Positions 21,996 to 30,237 are shown, counted from the first letter of the stretch. The stretch: 42,451 nucleotides of DNA from Elusimicrobiota bacterium (GCA_003452965.1 DMMW01000048.1:15946-58396); one strand, 5' to 3'. A program made the numbers and translations. Notes: generated from the letters alone by a model not told the origin.

Positions 21996-22538
21996 TTATT
22001 TACTCCTAAACGGCATTCCCAACATTCCTAACAACTCCTTAGCGTCGGAATCACTTTTTGCTGTTGTAACTATGCTTATATTCATTCCTCTCGCTTTGTC
22101 CGATTTATCAAGCACAATCTCGGGAAATATGTATTGCTCAATTAATCCTAAATTATAATTTCCTCTACCGTCAAATTTAGAGTCGTCAAGTCCTCTGAAA
22201 TCTCTTATTCTTGGTATTGCAATGCTTACCAACTTATCAAAAAATTCATACATCCTATTTCTTCTAAGAGTAACTTTAAGCCCGATTGGCATTCCCTCTC
22301 TTAATTTAAAAGCTGATATTGATTTTTTGGATCTTCTTAAGAGAGGCTTTTGTCCCGTAATCGCGGCAAGTTCCGAAGCAGCTATGTCCATAGCCTTCGG
22401 GTTTTCCCTTGCATCCGATACACCCATATTAATAACAATCTTCTCAAGTTTAGGAACTTGATGAATATTCTTATATTTCATTTTCTCTTTTAATTCTGAT
22501 AATACAACTTTATAATATACTTCTTTTAACCTTGCCAT
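21996..22538 (-). CDS. rplE: 50S ribosomal protein L5 (uL5)
   Basis: 180 residues from the ATG at 22538: MARLKEVYYKVVLSELKEKM, then VPKLEKIVINMGVSDARENPKA, GMPIGLKVTLRRNRMYEFFDKL and PRIRDFRGLDDSKFDGRGNYNLG. L5 holds 5S rRNA in the central protuberance. An in-frame ATG 33 bases upstream (22571) would add 11 residues foreign to the family; AAGG at the right distance supports the later start. The 60-base gap to rplX has no clear repeat. Confidence 0.96.
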   Translation of the reverse strand: MARLKEVYYKVVLSELKEKMKYKNIHQVPKLEKIVINMGVSDARENPKAMDIAASELAAITGQKPLLRRSKKSISAFKLREGMPIGLKVTLRRNRMYEFFDKLVSIAIPRIRDFRGLDDSKFDGRGNYNLGLIEQYIFPEIVLDKSDKARGMNISIVTTAKSDSDAKELLGMLGMPFRSK

Positions 22539-22631
22539 AATAGACCTTGTCCCGTATAGTAATGTCGCCAATAATGCTTGCTACTTTAATTCACTTAATA
22601 ACCCGATATATACAACACTACAAGCGGGTTG

Positions 22632-22940
22632 CTACACAATCATTTCGCCGCACTTTCTGCATATCCGACTCTTAGTGCCATCCTGGAGAATTTCCCATTT
22701 TGGACGCATTGCCTTGTCACACTTCGGACAAACTAACATCAATTTTGATACGGATAACGGCGATTCCTTTTCTCTTATACCACCGGGATCAGTTTGTGTC
22801 GGTTTTGTATGTCTTTTAACAAAATTGACTTTTGAAACAATAGCGGTATTATTATCAATAAATATTTTCAATACTTCTCCGCGTTTCCCTTTATCTTTGC
22901 CCGATAAAATAACAACTTTGTCTTTCTTTTTTATATTCAT
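22632..22940 (-). CDS. rplX: 50S ribosomal protein L24 (uL24)
   Basis: 102 residues: KKDKVVILSGKDKGKRGEVLKI (KOW motif), VNFVKRHTKPTQTDPGGI and a C-terminal CPKCDKAMRP...SRICRKCGE pair of CxxC knuckles, as in many bacterial L24 proteins. The start codon is directly preceded on the minus strand by a GATTACACAGAT word, and I see no Shine-Dalgarno, so translation may depend on coupling or on initiation without one. Confidence 0.96.
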   Translation of the reverse strand: MNIKKKDKVVILSGKDKGKRGEVLKIFIDNNTAIVSKVNFVKRHTKPTQTDPGGIREKESPLSVSKLMLVCPKCDKAMRPKWEILQDGTKSRICRKCGEMIV

Positions 22941-23002
22941 ATCTGTGTAATCTTTTCTCTAAATCAATTAATCAATGATTATTGAAAGATTCAATAATCA
23001 TT
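22941..23002. repeat. ATCTGTGTAATC word and 12-bp hairpin between rplN and rplX
   Basis: ATCTGTGTAATC occupies 22941-22952, touching the rplX start codon. At 22974-23002 a perfect 12-bp stem AATGATTATTGA/TCAATAATCATT with a 5-base loop lies at the 3' end of rplN, its foot covering the first two bases of the stop triplet (23001-23003). There is no T-run after it, so it is more likely an RNA-end stabiliser or repeat than a terminator. Confidence 0.7.
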
Positions 23003-23369
23003 ATATTACTTCGGGAGCCAGTGATATAATTTTTAAAAAATTCTTTTCTCTAAGCTCTCTGGCAACAGGCCCGAATATTCTGGTTCCCCTTGGTTCGTTT
23101 TCTTCGTTTATTATAACCGCTGCATTGTCATCAAATTTTATATAACTACCGTCAATTCTTCTCACTTCCTTTACACATCTAACAATAACCGCACGTACCT
23201 TTTCACCTTTTTTTATTGTTGCGGTCGGAAGAGAAGAAAAGACCGATGCTATTATTATATCTCCTAAAGATGCATATTTTCTGTAGCTTCCACCCAGCAT
23301 ACGAAAACATCTTATTTTAGTTGCGCCCGTGTTATCCGCTACTGTTATTATTGAACGTTCCTGAATCAT
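23001..23369 (-). CDS. rplN: 50S ribosomal protein L14 (uL14)
   Basis: 122 residues: MIQERSIITVADNTGATKIRCFRMLGGS, GDIIIASVFSSLPTATIKKGEKVRAVIVR and VINEENEPRGTRIFGPVARELREKNFLKIISLAPEVI. All are family blocks at the usual length. It sits at the 30S-50S interface. Confidence 0.98.
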   Translation of the reverse strand: MIQERSIITVADNTGATKIRCFRMLGGSYRKYASLGDIIIASVFSSLPTATIKKGEKVRAVIVRCVKEVRRIDGSYIKFDDNAAVIINEENEPRGTRIFGPVARELREKNFLKIISLAPEVI

Positions 23370-23394
23370 ATCAACACCTTATTAACTGCAATTA

Positions 23395-23466
23395 AAAATT
23401 AAAAGTTTAAATTAAAATTAAGTCTCTTTGCTTTTATTTTAATTTTTATTTCTATTTTAACTTGCC
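23395..23466. repeat. AT-rich inverted repeat overlapping the end of rpsQ
   Basis: On the minus strand GAGGCAAGTTAAAATAGAAA begins inside the last codons of rpsQ (GAG GCA AGT TAA). It continues as AAATTAAAATAAAAG, loops, and returns as CTTAATTTTAATTTAAAC and TTTTAATTTTTAATTG. The two arms are roughly complementary. Confidence 0.6.
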
Positions 23467-23690
23467 TCTTTATAAATTTTCCATCTTTTTTTATTTGAAA
23501 TCGGTCTAGTTTGTATTATTTTAACTTTATCTCCGACATGGGTTGAATTCTTTTCATCGTGAACATAATATTTTGTATTTCTTTTTACAAATTTCCCATA
23601 TAGTGGCGATCGTATCGTCCACTCAACCCTCACTATTCTGGTTTTGTTCATTTTATCGGAAATAACTACGGCTGTTTTTATTCTTTTCAT
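23457..23690 (-). CDS. rpsQ: 30S ribosomal protein S17 (uS17)
   Basis: 77 residues: TAVVISDKMNKTRIVRVEWTIRSPLYGKFVKRNTKYYVHDEKN, then HVGDKVKIIQTRPISNKKRW, an OB-fold 16S rRNA binder. The family's leading 'KGxV' segment is short. The final EAS plus stop is part of the GGCAAGT repeat start. It follows rpmC by 11 bases. Confidence 0.96.
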   Translation of the reverse strand: MKRIKTAVVISDKMNKTRIVRVEWTIRSPLYGKFVKRNTKYYVHDEKNSTHVGDKVKIIQTRPISNKKRWKIYKEAS

Positions 23691-23701
23691 ATCTCATCCT
23701 A

Positions 23702-23917
23702 TTATTTTTTTACTAAATTTAATTCTTTTTCTTTTAATATCGTTAAAATCTTCGCAATTTGTTTTCTGATTATTCTTATTTCCAGCGGATTCTTAAGCGG
23801 TGTAGATTTATGAGAAAACTTTAACTTGAACAATTTTTCTCTCGCTTCAAGAAGTTTAGATTTTAGTTCCGTATCTGTAAGTTCCTTGATATTTATTTCT
23901 TTTTTTTCTTTCGCCAT
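23702..23917 (-). CDS. rpmC: 50S ribosomal protein L29 (uL29)
   Basis: 71 residues, two long helices: IKELTDTELKSKLLEAREKLFKLKFSH and NPLEIRIIRKQIAKILTILKEKEL. Standard L29, located at the tunnel exit near the trigger-factor and SRP docking site. Confidence 0.96.
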   Translation of the reverse strand: MAKEKKEINIKELTDTELKSKLLEAREKLFKLKFSHKSTPLKNPLEIRIIRKQIAKILTILKEKELNLVKK

Positions 23918-23920
23918 ATA

Positions 23921-23970
23921 ATATTAGGTATTAGGTTTTACTATCCGCTATCCCCTATACGCTAATCCTT
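23921..23970. repeat. heptamer-word repeat between rplP and rpmC
   Basis: ATTAGGTATTAGGTTTTA is followed by CTATCCG, CTATCCC, CTATACG, CTAATCC words. The arms are partial complements. It shares the CTATCCCCTATACGCTA string with 6834-6910 and, in part, 15944-16036. Confidence 0.6.
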
Positions 23971-23972
23971 AC

Positions 23973-24383
23973 TTATTGTCCTCTTTCTAAAAATTTCGTC
24001 CTTATAGGAAGCTTATGTGCAACTAGTTTAAATGCTACTTTTGCTTCTTCCTTATTTAAGCCTGAAACTTCAAACATGACTCTTCCGGGTTTAACAACCG
24101 CAACCCAAGATTCAGGAAGGCCTTTACCTTTTCCCATACGCGTTTCTGCGGGTTTCTTTGTAAACGGCTTATCAGGAAATATTCGTATCCAGACTTTACC
24201 GCTCTTTTTAATAGCTCGTGTAAGCGCTATTCTTGATGCTTCTATCTGTTGCGCAGTAATCCATACCCTACCCAACGCCATAAGACCATATTCGCCAAAA
24301 CTTACCTCGGTGCCACCGGATGCATTTCCCTTCATCCTGCCCCGCTGCATTTTTCTATATTTTACTCTCTTCGGTGATAACAT
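23973..24383 (-). CDS. rplP: 50S ribosomal protein L16 (uL16)
   Basis: 136 residues: MLSPKRVKYRKMQRGRMKGNASGG, FGEYGLMALGRVWITAQQIEASR, GRVWIRIFPDKP-like KVWIRIFPDKPFTKKPAETRMGKGKG. It contacts the A-site tRNA elbow. Its first 29 bases overlap the end of rpsC in another frame, so the start codon lies inside the acidic tail of S3; the canonical N-terminus confirms the overlap is real. Confidence 0.97.
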   Translation of the reverse strand: MLSPKRVKYRKMQRGRMKGNASGGTEVSFGEYGLMALGRVWITAQQIEASRIALTRAIKKSGKVWIRIFPDKPFTKKPAETRMGKGKGLPESWVAVVKPGRVMFEVSGLNKEEAKVAFKLVAHKLPIRTKFLERGQ

Positions 24384-25122
24384 TATCTTCCTCTTCTTCT
24401 TTTATTATTTCTTCTAAAGGCGGCTTTTCATCTTTTACTTCAACTTCCTCGGGTTTTTCTACAAGACGAGCCTCTTCTATCATTTCTTTTTCTGTTTTTC
24501 TATAGAGTTCTTTTTTGAAAATCCAAACTTTAACACCAAGTAAACCCATAGTCGTAAGCGCTTCTGCAAACCCATAATCAATATCAGCTCTAAAAGTTTG
24601 AAGCGGTATTCTTCCCTCTTTAAGCCATTCAGTTCTGGCTATTTCATTACCACCTATACGACCCGCAACCATAACCTTTATACCAAGCGCACCATGTTCC
24701 ATTGCTTTTTCAATTGCCTTCTTCATTGCTCTTCTATGCGATCCTTTTTTTTCAAGTTGAAAAGCAATGGCTTCGGCAACAAGTTGAGCATTTGTTTCCG
24801 GTGACTTTATTTCCATTATATTAACAATTGTTTTCTTATCAGAAATTTCTTCGATTTCTTTTCTTAAACCTTCCACATCCGCCCCTCTTTTACCTATTAC
24901 AAGCCCGGGACGTGCAGAAAAAATATTTACCTTAAGATATTTTCCGGCTCTTTCTATTGTAATTTTAGATACAGAGGCAAATTTAAGCCGTTCTTTAACA
25001 AATTTTCTGATTCTAAAGTCTTCTTCTATAAAATCGGCCATGTTACGACGTGAAAACCATTTTGAATCCCAGTCCGCAACATATCCTAACCTTATCCCTT
25101 TTGGATGAATCTTTTGTCCCAT
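24355..25122 (-). CDS. rpsC: 30S ribosomal protein S3 (uS3) with acidic C-terminal tail
   Basis: 255 residues. The core is standard: MGQKIHPKGIRLGYVADWDS, the KH domain with ISAR-like FSARPGLVIGKRGADVEGL, and KVMVAGRIGGNEIARTEW plus the PLQTFRADIDYGFAEA motif. After about residue 215 there is an acidic low-complexity tail (EEVEVKDEKPPLEEIIKEEE onward) longer than in most S3 proteins. The tail's DNA also encodes the start of rplP in another frame. Confidence 0.97.
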   Translation of the reverse strand: MGQKIHPKGIRLGYVADWDSKWFSRRNMADFIEEDFRIRKFVKERLKFASVSKITIERAGKYLKVNIFSARPGLVIGKRGADVEGLRKEIEEISDKKTIVNIMEIKSPETNAQLVAEAIAFQLEKKGSHRRAMKKAIEKAMEHGALGIKVMVAGRIGGNEIARTEWLKEGRIPLQTFRADIDYGFAEALTTMGLLGVKVWIFKKELYRKTEKEMIEEARLVEKPEEVEVKDEKPPLEEIIKEEEEDNVITEESKI

Positions 25123-25147
25123 AGTTAAATCCTAATACAGCTTGTAT

Positions 25148-25262
25148 TATGATTACACAGATTTTTAATATCGATTATTTACCCGCCAACGTTTTAGTGG
25201 CGGGCACTGATTGCAAATCAACAATATCTGTGTAATCTGCCTTTTAATCCGTGTAATCAACA
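25148..25262. repeat. inverted GATTACACAGAT pair with GGCGGG hairpin between rplV and rpsC
   Basis: GATTACACAGAT (25151-25162) faces ATCTGTGTAATC (25226-25237) and ATCCGTGTAATC (25247-25258) in opposite orientation. Between them CCCGCCAACGTTTTAGTGGCGGG (25182-25204) forms a hairpin and is a truncated member of the GGCGGAA family. Confidence 0.75.
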
Positions 25263-25281
25263 TCCTTTTCTTTTTAGGATG

Positions 25282-25614
25282 TTATTTCTTTTTATCTCCG
25301 ACTACTATAGTTAGATGGCATGTTTTTCTTTTATACGGATTACCCCTACCCTGAGCACCGGGTCGCATCCTTTTAATAGGAGGTCCCATAGTTACAAAAG
25401 CTTTTATGATAAACACTGATTCCGGATTTTTTATTCTGCCACAATTTGCAGTTGCTGATTTCAAGGTCTTTTCAATATATAGTGTCTGACTTTTCTTAGT
25501 AAATGCAAGCAAAGTTAACGCATCTGAAACTCTTTTACCCTTAATAAGCTTCAGTATTTGTCCGACCTTTCTAAATGAATATCTGCCAAATTTTGATATC
25601 GCTATTGCTTCCAT
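25282..25614 (-). CDS. rplV: 50S ribosomal protein L22 (uL22)
   Basis: 110 residues: AIAISKFGRYSFRKVGQILKLIKGKRVSDALTLLAF, a central TLKSATANCGRIKN, and the long beta-hairpin loop region KRMRPGAQGRGNPYKRKTCHLTIVV that lines the exit tunnel. Length normal. Confidence 0.96.
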   Translation of the reverse strand: MEAIAISKFGRYSFRKVGQILKLIKGKRVSDALTLLAFTKKSQTLYIEKTLKSATANCGRIKNPESVFIIKAFVTMGPPIKRMRPGAQGRGNPYKRKTCHLTIVVGDKKK

Positions 25615-25663
25615 ACTTTATACCTTAATTAGCTCCTTGTAAAATTTACAAAAACTATAACTA

Positions 25664-25745
25664 TTAAATCCTAATGATTATCTGTGTAATCGTTTCAAAA
25701 AATCTGTGTAATCAGTGTCTGTTGATGACTTTTTCAACGGACACT
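25664..25745. repeat. tandem ATCTGTGTAATC words and hairpin between rpsS and rplV
   Basis: ATCTGTGTAATC occurs at 25680-25691 and 25702-25713, then an 11-bp hairpin GTGTCTGTTGA/TCAACGGACAC (25715-25744, one T-G pair) ends 10 bases before the rpsS stop. No T-run follows in the right place for a terminator. Confidence 0.75.
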
Positions 25746-25753
25746 AATAAAAA

Positions 25754-26041
25754 TTATGTCTTCTCCAATGCTTCTTTGGTATGGGCAGCACCATGGCCTC
25801 TGAAAAATCTCGTCGGTGAAAATTCGCCCAAACGGTGCCCAACCATGTTTTCAGTAATATAAACTGATATAAACTTCCTGCCGTTATGAACTCCAAATGT
25901 ATGTCCTACAAATTCCGGTGGAATAACCGAAGCGCGTGCCCATGTTTTTATTATGCTTCTCTGTCCGGATGAATTCATTTTTTCAACTTTTTTTAAAAGC
26001 TTTTCGTCAATAAATGGTCCTTTTTTTGTTGACCTACTCAT
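25754..26041 (-). CDS. rpsS: 30S ribosomal protein S19 (uS19)
   Basis: 95 residues: MSRSTKKGPFIDEKLLKKVE, IKTWARASVIPPEFVGHTFGVHNGRKFISVYITENMVGHRLGEFSPTR-type body and FRGHGAAHTKEAL. Canonical S19 in the 30S head, length as expected. Confidence 0.98.
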   Translation of the reverse strand: MSRSTKKGPFIDEKLLKKVEKMNSSGQRSIIKTWARASVIPPEFVGHTFGVHNGRKFISVYITENMVGHRLGEFSPTRFFRGHGAAHTKEALEKT

Positions 26042-26062
26042 AATTTCAATTCCTCAATTTTT

Positions 26063-26100
26063 CTTTGCTGTATCCTGTGTACTGTATTCTGTGTTCTGCC
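26063..26100 (-). repeat. ACAG heptamer array downstream of rplB
   Basis: On the minus strand, four bases after the rplB stop, GGCAGAACACAGAATACAGT continues as TACACAG, GATACAG, CAAAG. That is four consecutive heptamers of the form NNNACAG after a GGCA start. Confidence 0.7.
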
Positions 26101-26104
26101 TTTT

Positions 26105-26941
26105 TTATCTTACTCCCTTCGGCCTTCTATTTACTATATACATATCAGTCCATTTCTTTTTATTTCTTGTTTTATAACCTTTTGTAGGTTGGTTCCACGG
26201 CGAACGAGGGTGATTATGTCCCTTTGATTTACCTCTTCCACCGCCATGCGGATGATCAACTGAATTCATCGCTGTACCGCGGACTGTAGGTCTTATGCCG
26301 CGATGCCTGTTTCTTCCTGCATTACCTATTGTAACATTTTCATGATCCAAATTTCCGACCTGTCCAATAGTCGCATAACACTTAAGCGGTAATCTTCTAA
26401 TTTCTCCGGAAGGCATTTTAACATTTGCAAAATCGCCTTCTTTGGACATGATTTGTGCTACACCACCTGCTGAACGAACAAGCTTTGAACCCAATCCCGG
26501 AACCAGTTCTATATTGTTTATTTGTGTTCCTAAAGGTATGGCGGAAAGCGGAAGAGCATTACCAATTTTTATGTCTACATTTTCTCCGCTTTCAACGGTA
26601 TCGCCTACTTTTAAACCTAAAGGACATATTATATATCTTTTTTCACCATCCGTATATTTTACCAGTGCAATTCTTGACGAGCGGTTTGGGTCGTATTCTA
26701 TTCCTAATACTTCCGCTTTTATATTATACTTATTTCTCTTGAAATCAATAATACGATACATTTGTTTGTTACCGCCACCGTGATGGCGAACCGTTATATG
26801 CCCCGTATTATTTCTTCCACCGGTTTTCTTTATCGGTACTAATAAGGATTTTTCAGGAGTTTTTTTTGTTATATCCTTAAAATCATCGCTTGTTATAAAC
26901 CGCCTTGACGGCGTGTATGGTACGTATGTTTTAATTCCCAT
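26105..26941 (-). CDS. rplB: 50S ribosomal protein L2 (uL2)
   Basis: 278 residues: GIKTYVPYTPSRRFITSDDF, GRNNTGHITVRHHGGGNKQMYRIIDFKRNK, VPGLGSKLVRSAGGVAQIMSKEG and the catalytic-centre neighbour GTAMNSVDHPHGGGRGKSKGHN with the conserved HGGG histidine. Needed for subunit joining and peptidyl transferase activity. The gap to rplW is entirely filled by a short repeat. Confidence 0.98.
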   Translation of the reverse strand: MGIKTYVPYTPSRRFITSDDFKDITKKTPEKSLLVPIKKTGGRNNTGHITVRHHGGGNKQMYRIIDFKRNKYNIKAEVLGIEYDPNRSSRIALVKYTDGEKRYIICPLGLKVGDTVESGENVDIKIGNALPLSAIPLGTQINNIELVPGLGSKLVRSAGGVAQIMSKEGDFANVKMPSGEIRRLPLKCYATIGQVGNLDHENVTIGNAGRNRHRGIRPTVRGTAMNSVDHPHGGGRGKSKGHNHPRSPWNQPTKGYKTRNKKKWTDMYIVNRRPKGVR

Positions 26942-26960
26942 GATATTAAAATTCCAATCT

Positions 26961-27007
26961 TTCCGCCACTACGACTTTGGCGGACCCGCCAACAACTCAG
27001 TGGCGGG
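26961..27007. repeat. short TTCCGCCACT repeat filling the rplW-rplB gap
   Basis: TTCCGCCACTACGACTTTGG runs on to a CAGTGGCGGG end (26961-27007). The inverted ends and the inner GGCGGACCCGCC palindrome mark it as a member of the GGCGGAA family. Its last base touches the rplW stop codon. Confidence 0.8.
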
Positions 27008-27298
27008 TTATACTCCTTCTACCATTTTAATCGTCTGCCCTTTTTTTATTTTAACGATAGCTTTTTTATAAGAAGTCCGATAACCGATATTTACACCTAC
27101 TCTTCTTAATTTATTTGACATCATAGAAGTATGAACATTAACAACATCAACATTGAATAAATCTTTGATTGCTTTTTTTATCTGATTCTTGTTTGCCTTT
27201 CTATCAACTAAAAAAACAAATTTACCTTCCTTTTCTTTTAGAAAAGTCGCTTTTTCAGTTATGAGAGGCTTCTTGATTATATTGAAAGCATTGAGCAT
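27008..27298 (-). CDS. rplW: 50S ribosomal protein L23 (uL23)
   Basis: 96 residues: AFNIIKKPLITEKATFLKEKEGKFVFLVDRKANKNQIKKAIKDLF and VDVVNVHTSMM, then the KLRRVGVNIGYRTSYKKAIVKIKKG end. It sits at the tunnel exit and docks trigger factor and SRP. Its first 22 bases overlap the end of rplD. Confidence 0.97.
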   Translation of the reverse strand: MLNAFNIIKKPLITEKATFLKEKEGKFVFLVDRKANKNQIKKAIKDLFNVDVVNVHTSMMSNKLRRVGVNIGYRTSYKKAIVKIKKGQTIKMVEGV

Positions 27299-27894
27299 CT
27301 CTCAAGTGACTCCTTTGTAAAAATAATTCTGTCTGCATCTATTACATCGTATGCGGTTAAATCCGTAACATCTTTAACATTAAGGGTTGCGATATTTCTC
27401 GACGCTATATTAAGTGTTTTATCTCTTTTTGATATCAATAGCGTCTTGTTATCTATCTTTAAATTTTTAAGAATTTTATATACTTCTCTTGTTTTTGGTT
27501 GTTCAATTTTTAGTTCTTCAAGTACGAGCATGACACCGTCTTTTGCTTTTGCCGATAGTGAAGACAATAGTGCAAGTTTTATTTTTTTCTTAGGTATGGA
27601 ATATGAAAATTCTCTCGGCTTTTTAGCAAAAATAACTCCACCATGTCTCCAAAGCGGTGAACGAATGCTACCGGCTCTTGCACGCCCGGTACCTTTTTGT
27701 TTCCATGGCTTTTTACCCGAACCCGATACTTCAGCACGAGTTTTTGCGGCATGTGTGCCTTGTCGTCTATTTGCAAGATACCAATTAACTACTTCATGTA
27801 TAAGCGGTGTATTTATTTTTGCTTCAAATACATTCTCAGGCAACGGCATTTTACCTGTCTTTTCACCTTTAATATTATAAATATTTACTTCCAT
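27277..27894 (-). CDS. rplD: 50S ribosomal protein L4 (uL4)
   Basis: 205 residues. It has EVNIYNIKGEKTGKMPLPENVF, the extended tunnel loop (RRQGTHAAKTRAEVSGSGKKPWKQKGTGRARAGSIRSPLWRHGG-type sequence) and the globular C-terminus. L4 represses the S10 operon in enterobacteria; no equivalent target is evident here. It overlaps rplW by 22 bases. Confidence 0.97.
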   Translation of the reverse strand: MEVNIYNIKGEKTGKMPLPENVFEAKINTPLIHEVVNWYLANRRQGTHAAKTRAEVSGSGKKPWKQKGTGRARAGSIRSPLWRHGGVIFAKKPREFSYSIPKKKIKLALLSSLSAKAKDGVMLVLEELKIEQPKTREVYKILKNLKIDNKTLLISKRDKTLNIASRNIATLNVKDVTDLTAYDVIDADRIIFTKESLERCSMLSI

Positions 27895-27926
27895 AATGAT
27901 ACCTAAACGCTTCTATTCGGGATTTT

Positions 27927-28616
27927 TTACTTCTTTTTCTTAACTTCTTTCTTCGCATCTTTTTTTGTCTCTATGATTACTTTTGGATTATATTTTTTTA
28001 CAGTTTTTGAAACTATAATTTGTGTATTTTTTGCGCCCGGTACACCGCCTCTTATTAATAAAATATTCTTTTCAGGTATTATTTTTACAACCTCTACCTT
28101 CTGTATTGTCTTTGCTACTCCGCCCATTCTTCCGGCCATTCTAAGACCCTTTCTGGTTTTTTGAGGTCTTTGGGGACCAATTGCGCCGGGATGCCGTTGT
28201 TTGTCCGATTGTCCGTGAGAAGTAGGACCACCGCCAAAACCATGTCTTTTTATTACACCTTGAAAACCGTGTCCTTTTGATATTCCGGTAACATCTACAA
28301 AATCACCCGGTGCAAATACATCCGCTTTTATTTCCTGACCAACCTGATAATCATCAGGATTATCCACTCTGAAATCCATAAGCTGAGAAAAAAAACCAGT
28401 ACCCATTTTTCTAAAATGTCCGACTTGCGCTTTGTTAATTTTTTTCTCGTCTATCGGATTATACCCAACCTGAATAGCGTTGTATCCATCTGTCTTTGTA
28501 GTTTTTTTCTGAATAACTATACAAGGACCTGCAGAAACAACGGTTACCGGGATTGCTTCCCCTTTATCAGAAAATATCTGCGTCATTCCAATCTTAGTTC
28601 CAATTATAGATTTCAT
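27927..28616 (-). CDS. rplC: 50S ribosomal protein L3 (uL3)
   Basis: 229 residues: SIIGTKIGMTQIFSDKGEAIPVTVV, FVDVTGISKGHGFQGVIKRHGFGGGPTSHGQSDKQRHPG and GRMGGVAKTIQKVEVVKI. It ends in a lysine-rich tail (KKDAKKEVKKKK). L3 starts 50S assembly and reaches the peptidyl transferase centre. Confidence 0.98.
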   Translation of the reverse strand: MKSIIGTKIGMTQIFSDKGEAIPVTVVSAGPCIVIQKKTTKTDGYNAIQVGYNPIDEKKINKAQVGHFRKMGTGFFSQLMDFRVDNPDDYQVGQEIKADVFAPGDFVDVTGISKGHGFQGVIKRHGFGGGPTSHGQSDKQRHPGAIGPQRPQKTRKGLRMAGRMGGVAKTIQKVEVVKIIPEKNILLIRGGVPGAKNTQIIVSKTVKKYNPKVIIETKKDAKKEVKKKK

Positions 28617-28630
28617 ATTTCGAGATACAG

Positions 28631-28674
28631 TTGAAGTTATTTTTATTTTTACTTATAACTTCAAACTTGCCTTT
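28631..28674. repeat. AT-rich hairpin between rplC and rpsJ
   Basis: A perfect 10-bp inverted repeat TTGAAGTTAT (28631-28640) / ATAACTTCAA (28655-28664) with a 14-base AT loop. On the minus strand the block starts GGCAAGTTTGAAG, four bases after the rpsJ stop. Confidence 0.7.
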
Positions 28675-28675
28675 A

Positions 28676-29005
28676 TTATGCTTTTATCTCTACATCCACG
28701 CCAGCAGGTAAATCAAGTTTCATAAGAGCATCAACTGTTTGTGGTGTAGGTTGTAAAATATCGATTAAACGTTTGTGTATCCTCATTTCAAACTGTTCTC
28801 TTGATTTTTTGTCAGTATGCGGTGAACGAAGAACCGTATATTTTTTTATTCTTGTGGGTAAGAGAACTGGTCCTGATATAGACGCACCTGTGCGTTTTGC
28901 CGTCTGAACTATCTCAGATAAGGACTGGTCAAGCATTTTATGATCATACGCCTGAAGTTTAATTCTTATTCTCTGTGATTGTGATAATTGTTCCGTTTTT
29001 GCCAT
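28676..29005 (-). CDS. rpsJ: 30S ribosomal protein S10 (uS10)
   Basis: 109 residues: QRIRIKLQAYDHKMLDQSLSEIVQTAKRTGASISGPVLLPTRIKKYTVLRSPH and SREQFEMRIHKRLIDI. There is a short extra N-terminus (MAKTEQLSQ). S10 works in the 30S head and, as NusE, in antitermination. It is only 8 bases downstream of tuf, joining the str and S10 units. Confidence 0.98.
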   Translation of the reverse strand: MAKTEQLSQSQRIRIKLQAYDHKMLDQSLSEIVQTAKRTGASISGPVLLPTRIKKYTVLRSPHTDKKSREQFEMRIHKRLIDILQPTPQTVDALMKLDLPAGVDVEIKA

Positions 29006-29013
29006 ATTATTTA

Positions 29014-30219
29014 TTACTCAATAATTTCGGATATTACACCTGCTCCTACTGTATGTCCACCTTCTCTTATAGCAAATCTTAATTCCTTTTCCATAGCTAT
29101 TGGAGTTAACAACTCACCGACAACTTCCACATTGTCACCCGGCATAACCATTTCAACGCCTTTCGGTAAATTCATTGTGCCGGTTACATCTGTTGTCCTG
29201 AAATAAAACTGCGGACGATATCCATTGAAAAACGGAGTATGTCTTCCGCCTTCTTCTTTTGTAAGTATATATACCTGACCCTTGAATTTCTTGTGAGGTG
29301 TGATTGAACCGGGAGCAGATATAACCTGTCCTCTTTCAATTTGTTCTTTTTCTACACCTCTCAGAAGTACACCGACGTTATCACCTGCCTGTGCTTCGTC
29401 TAATATTTTTCTGAACATTTCAACACTGGTTACGACTGATTTTCTGGTTTCCTGAATACCTACTAATTCAACCGCATCACCGGTTCTAACTTTTCCGCGT
29501 TCAATCCTGCCGGTTGCAACTGTTCCGCGGCCCGTGATTGTGAATACATCCTCAACACTCATCAAGAAAGGCTTTTCAGTTTCTCTCTTGGGATCCGGTA
29601 TAGTTGCATCGATTGCATCCATTAATTTCCAAATTGACGGTTCTCCAATTTCACTTTCATCACCTTGCATTGCTTTTAATGCACTGCCTCTGATAATCGG
29701 TGTCTTATCTCCCGGAAATTTATATTTATTCAACAATTCTCTTATTTCTAATTCAACCAAATCAACAAGTTCCTTATCATCAACAACATCAACTTTATTA
29801 AGATAAACTACTATGTAAGGAACATTCACCTGATATGCAAGCAAAATGTGTTCTCTTGTCTGCGGCATCGGACCGTCAGCTGCAGAAACGACAAGAATTG
29901 CACCATCCATCTGAGCTGCACCAGTAATCATGTTCTTAATATAGTCGGCATGACCAGGACAATCGATATGTGCATAGTGTCTCTTGCTTGTCTCATATTC
30001 CACATGGCTAATTGCAATTGTCAAAATTTTTGTTTCGTCACGACGGCCCTGTGATTCGGACGCTTTTGCAACTTCGTCATAACTTATAAATTTCGACAAA
30101 CCCTTTTTCTCTAAAACTTTTGTTATTGCCGCTGTTAAAGTGGTTTTACCATGGTCAACATGTCCAATTGTACCTACATTAACATGCGGTTTTTTCCTCT
30201 CAAATTTTTGCTTCGCCAT
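29014..30219 (-). CDS. tuf: elongation factor Tu
   Basis: 401 residues; GTPase that brings aminoacyl-tRNA to the A site. G1 is GHVDHGKTTL (about 19-28), the effector loop follows, G3 is DCPGHADY (about 81-88) and G4 is NKVD (about 136-139). Domains II and III (RGTVATGRIERG, HTPFFNGYRPQFYFRTTDVTG) are complete. Start supported by AGGAGGG 6 bases upstream. This is the only tuf copy in the window. Confidence 0.98.
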   Translation of the reverse strand: MAKQKFERKKPHVNVGTIGHVDHGKTTLTAAITKVLEKKGLSKFISYDEVAKASESQGRRDETKILTIAISHVEYETSKRHYAHIDCPGHADYIKNMITGAAQMDGAILVVSAADGPMPQTREHILLAYQVNVPYIVVYLNKVDVVDDKELVDLVELEIRELLNKYKFPGDKTPIIRGSALKAMQGDESEIGEPSIWKLMDAIDATIPDPKRETEKPFLMSVEDVFTITGRGTVATGRIERGKVRTGDAVELVGIQETRKSVVTSVEMFRKILDEAQAGDNVGVLLRGVEKEQIERGQVISAPGSITPHKKFKGQVYILTKEEGGRHTPFFNGYRPQFYFRTTDVTGTMNLPKGVEMVMPGDNVEVVGELLTPIAMEKELRFAIREGGHTVGAGVISEIIE

Positions 30220-30237
30220 AATAACCCTCCTGTAACT

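Noticed and set aside
26442..26783. 113-codon frame opposite rplB, and similar frames opposite other ribosomal genes
   Set aside because: They are shadows of the conserved genes, with no start signals and no recognisable sequence.
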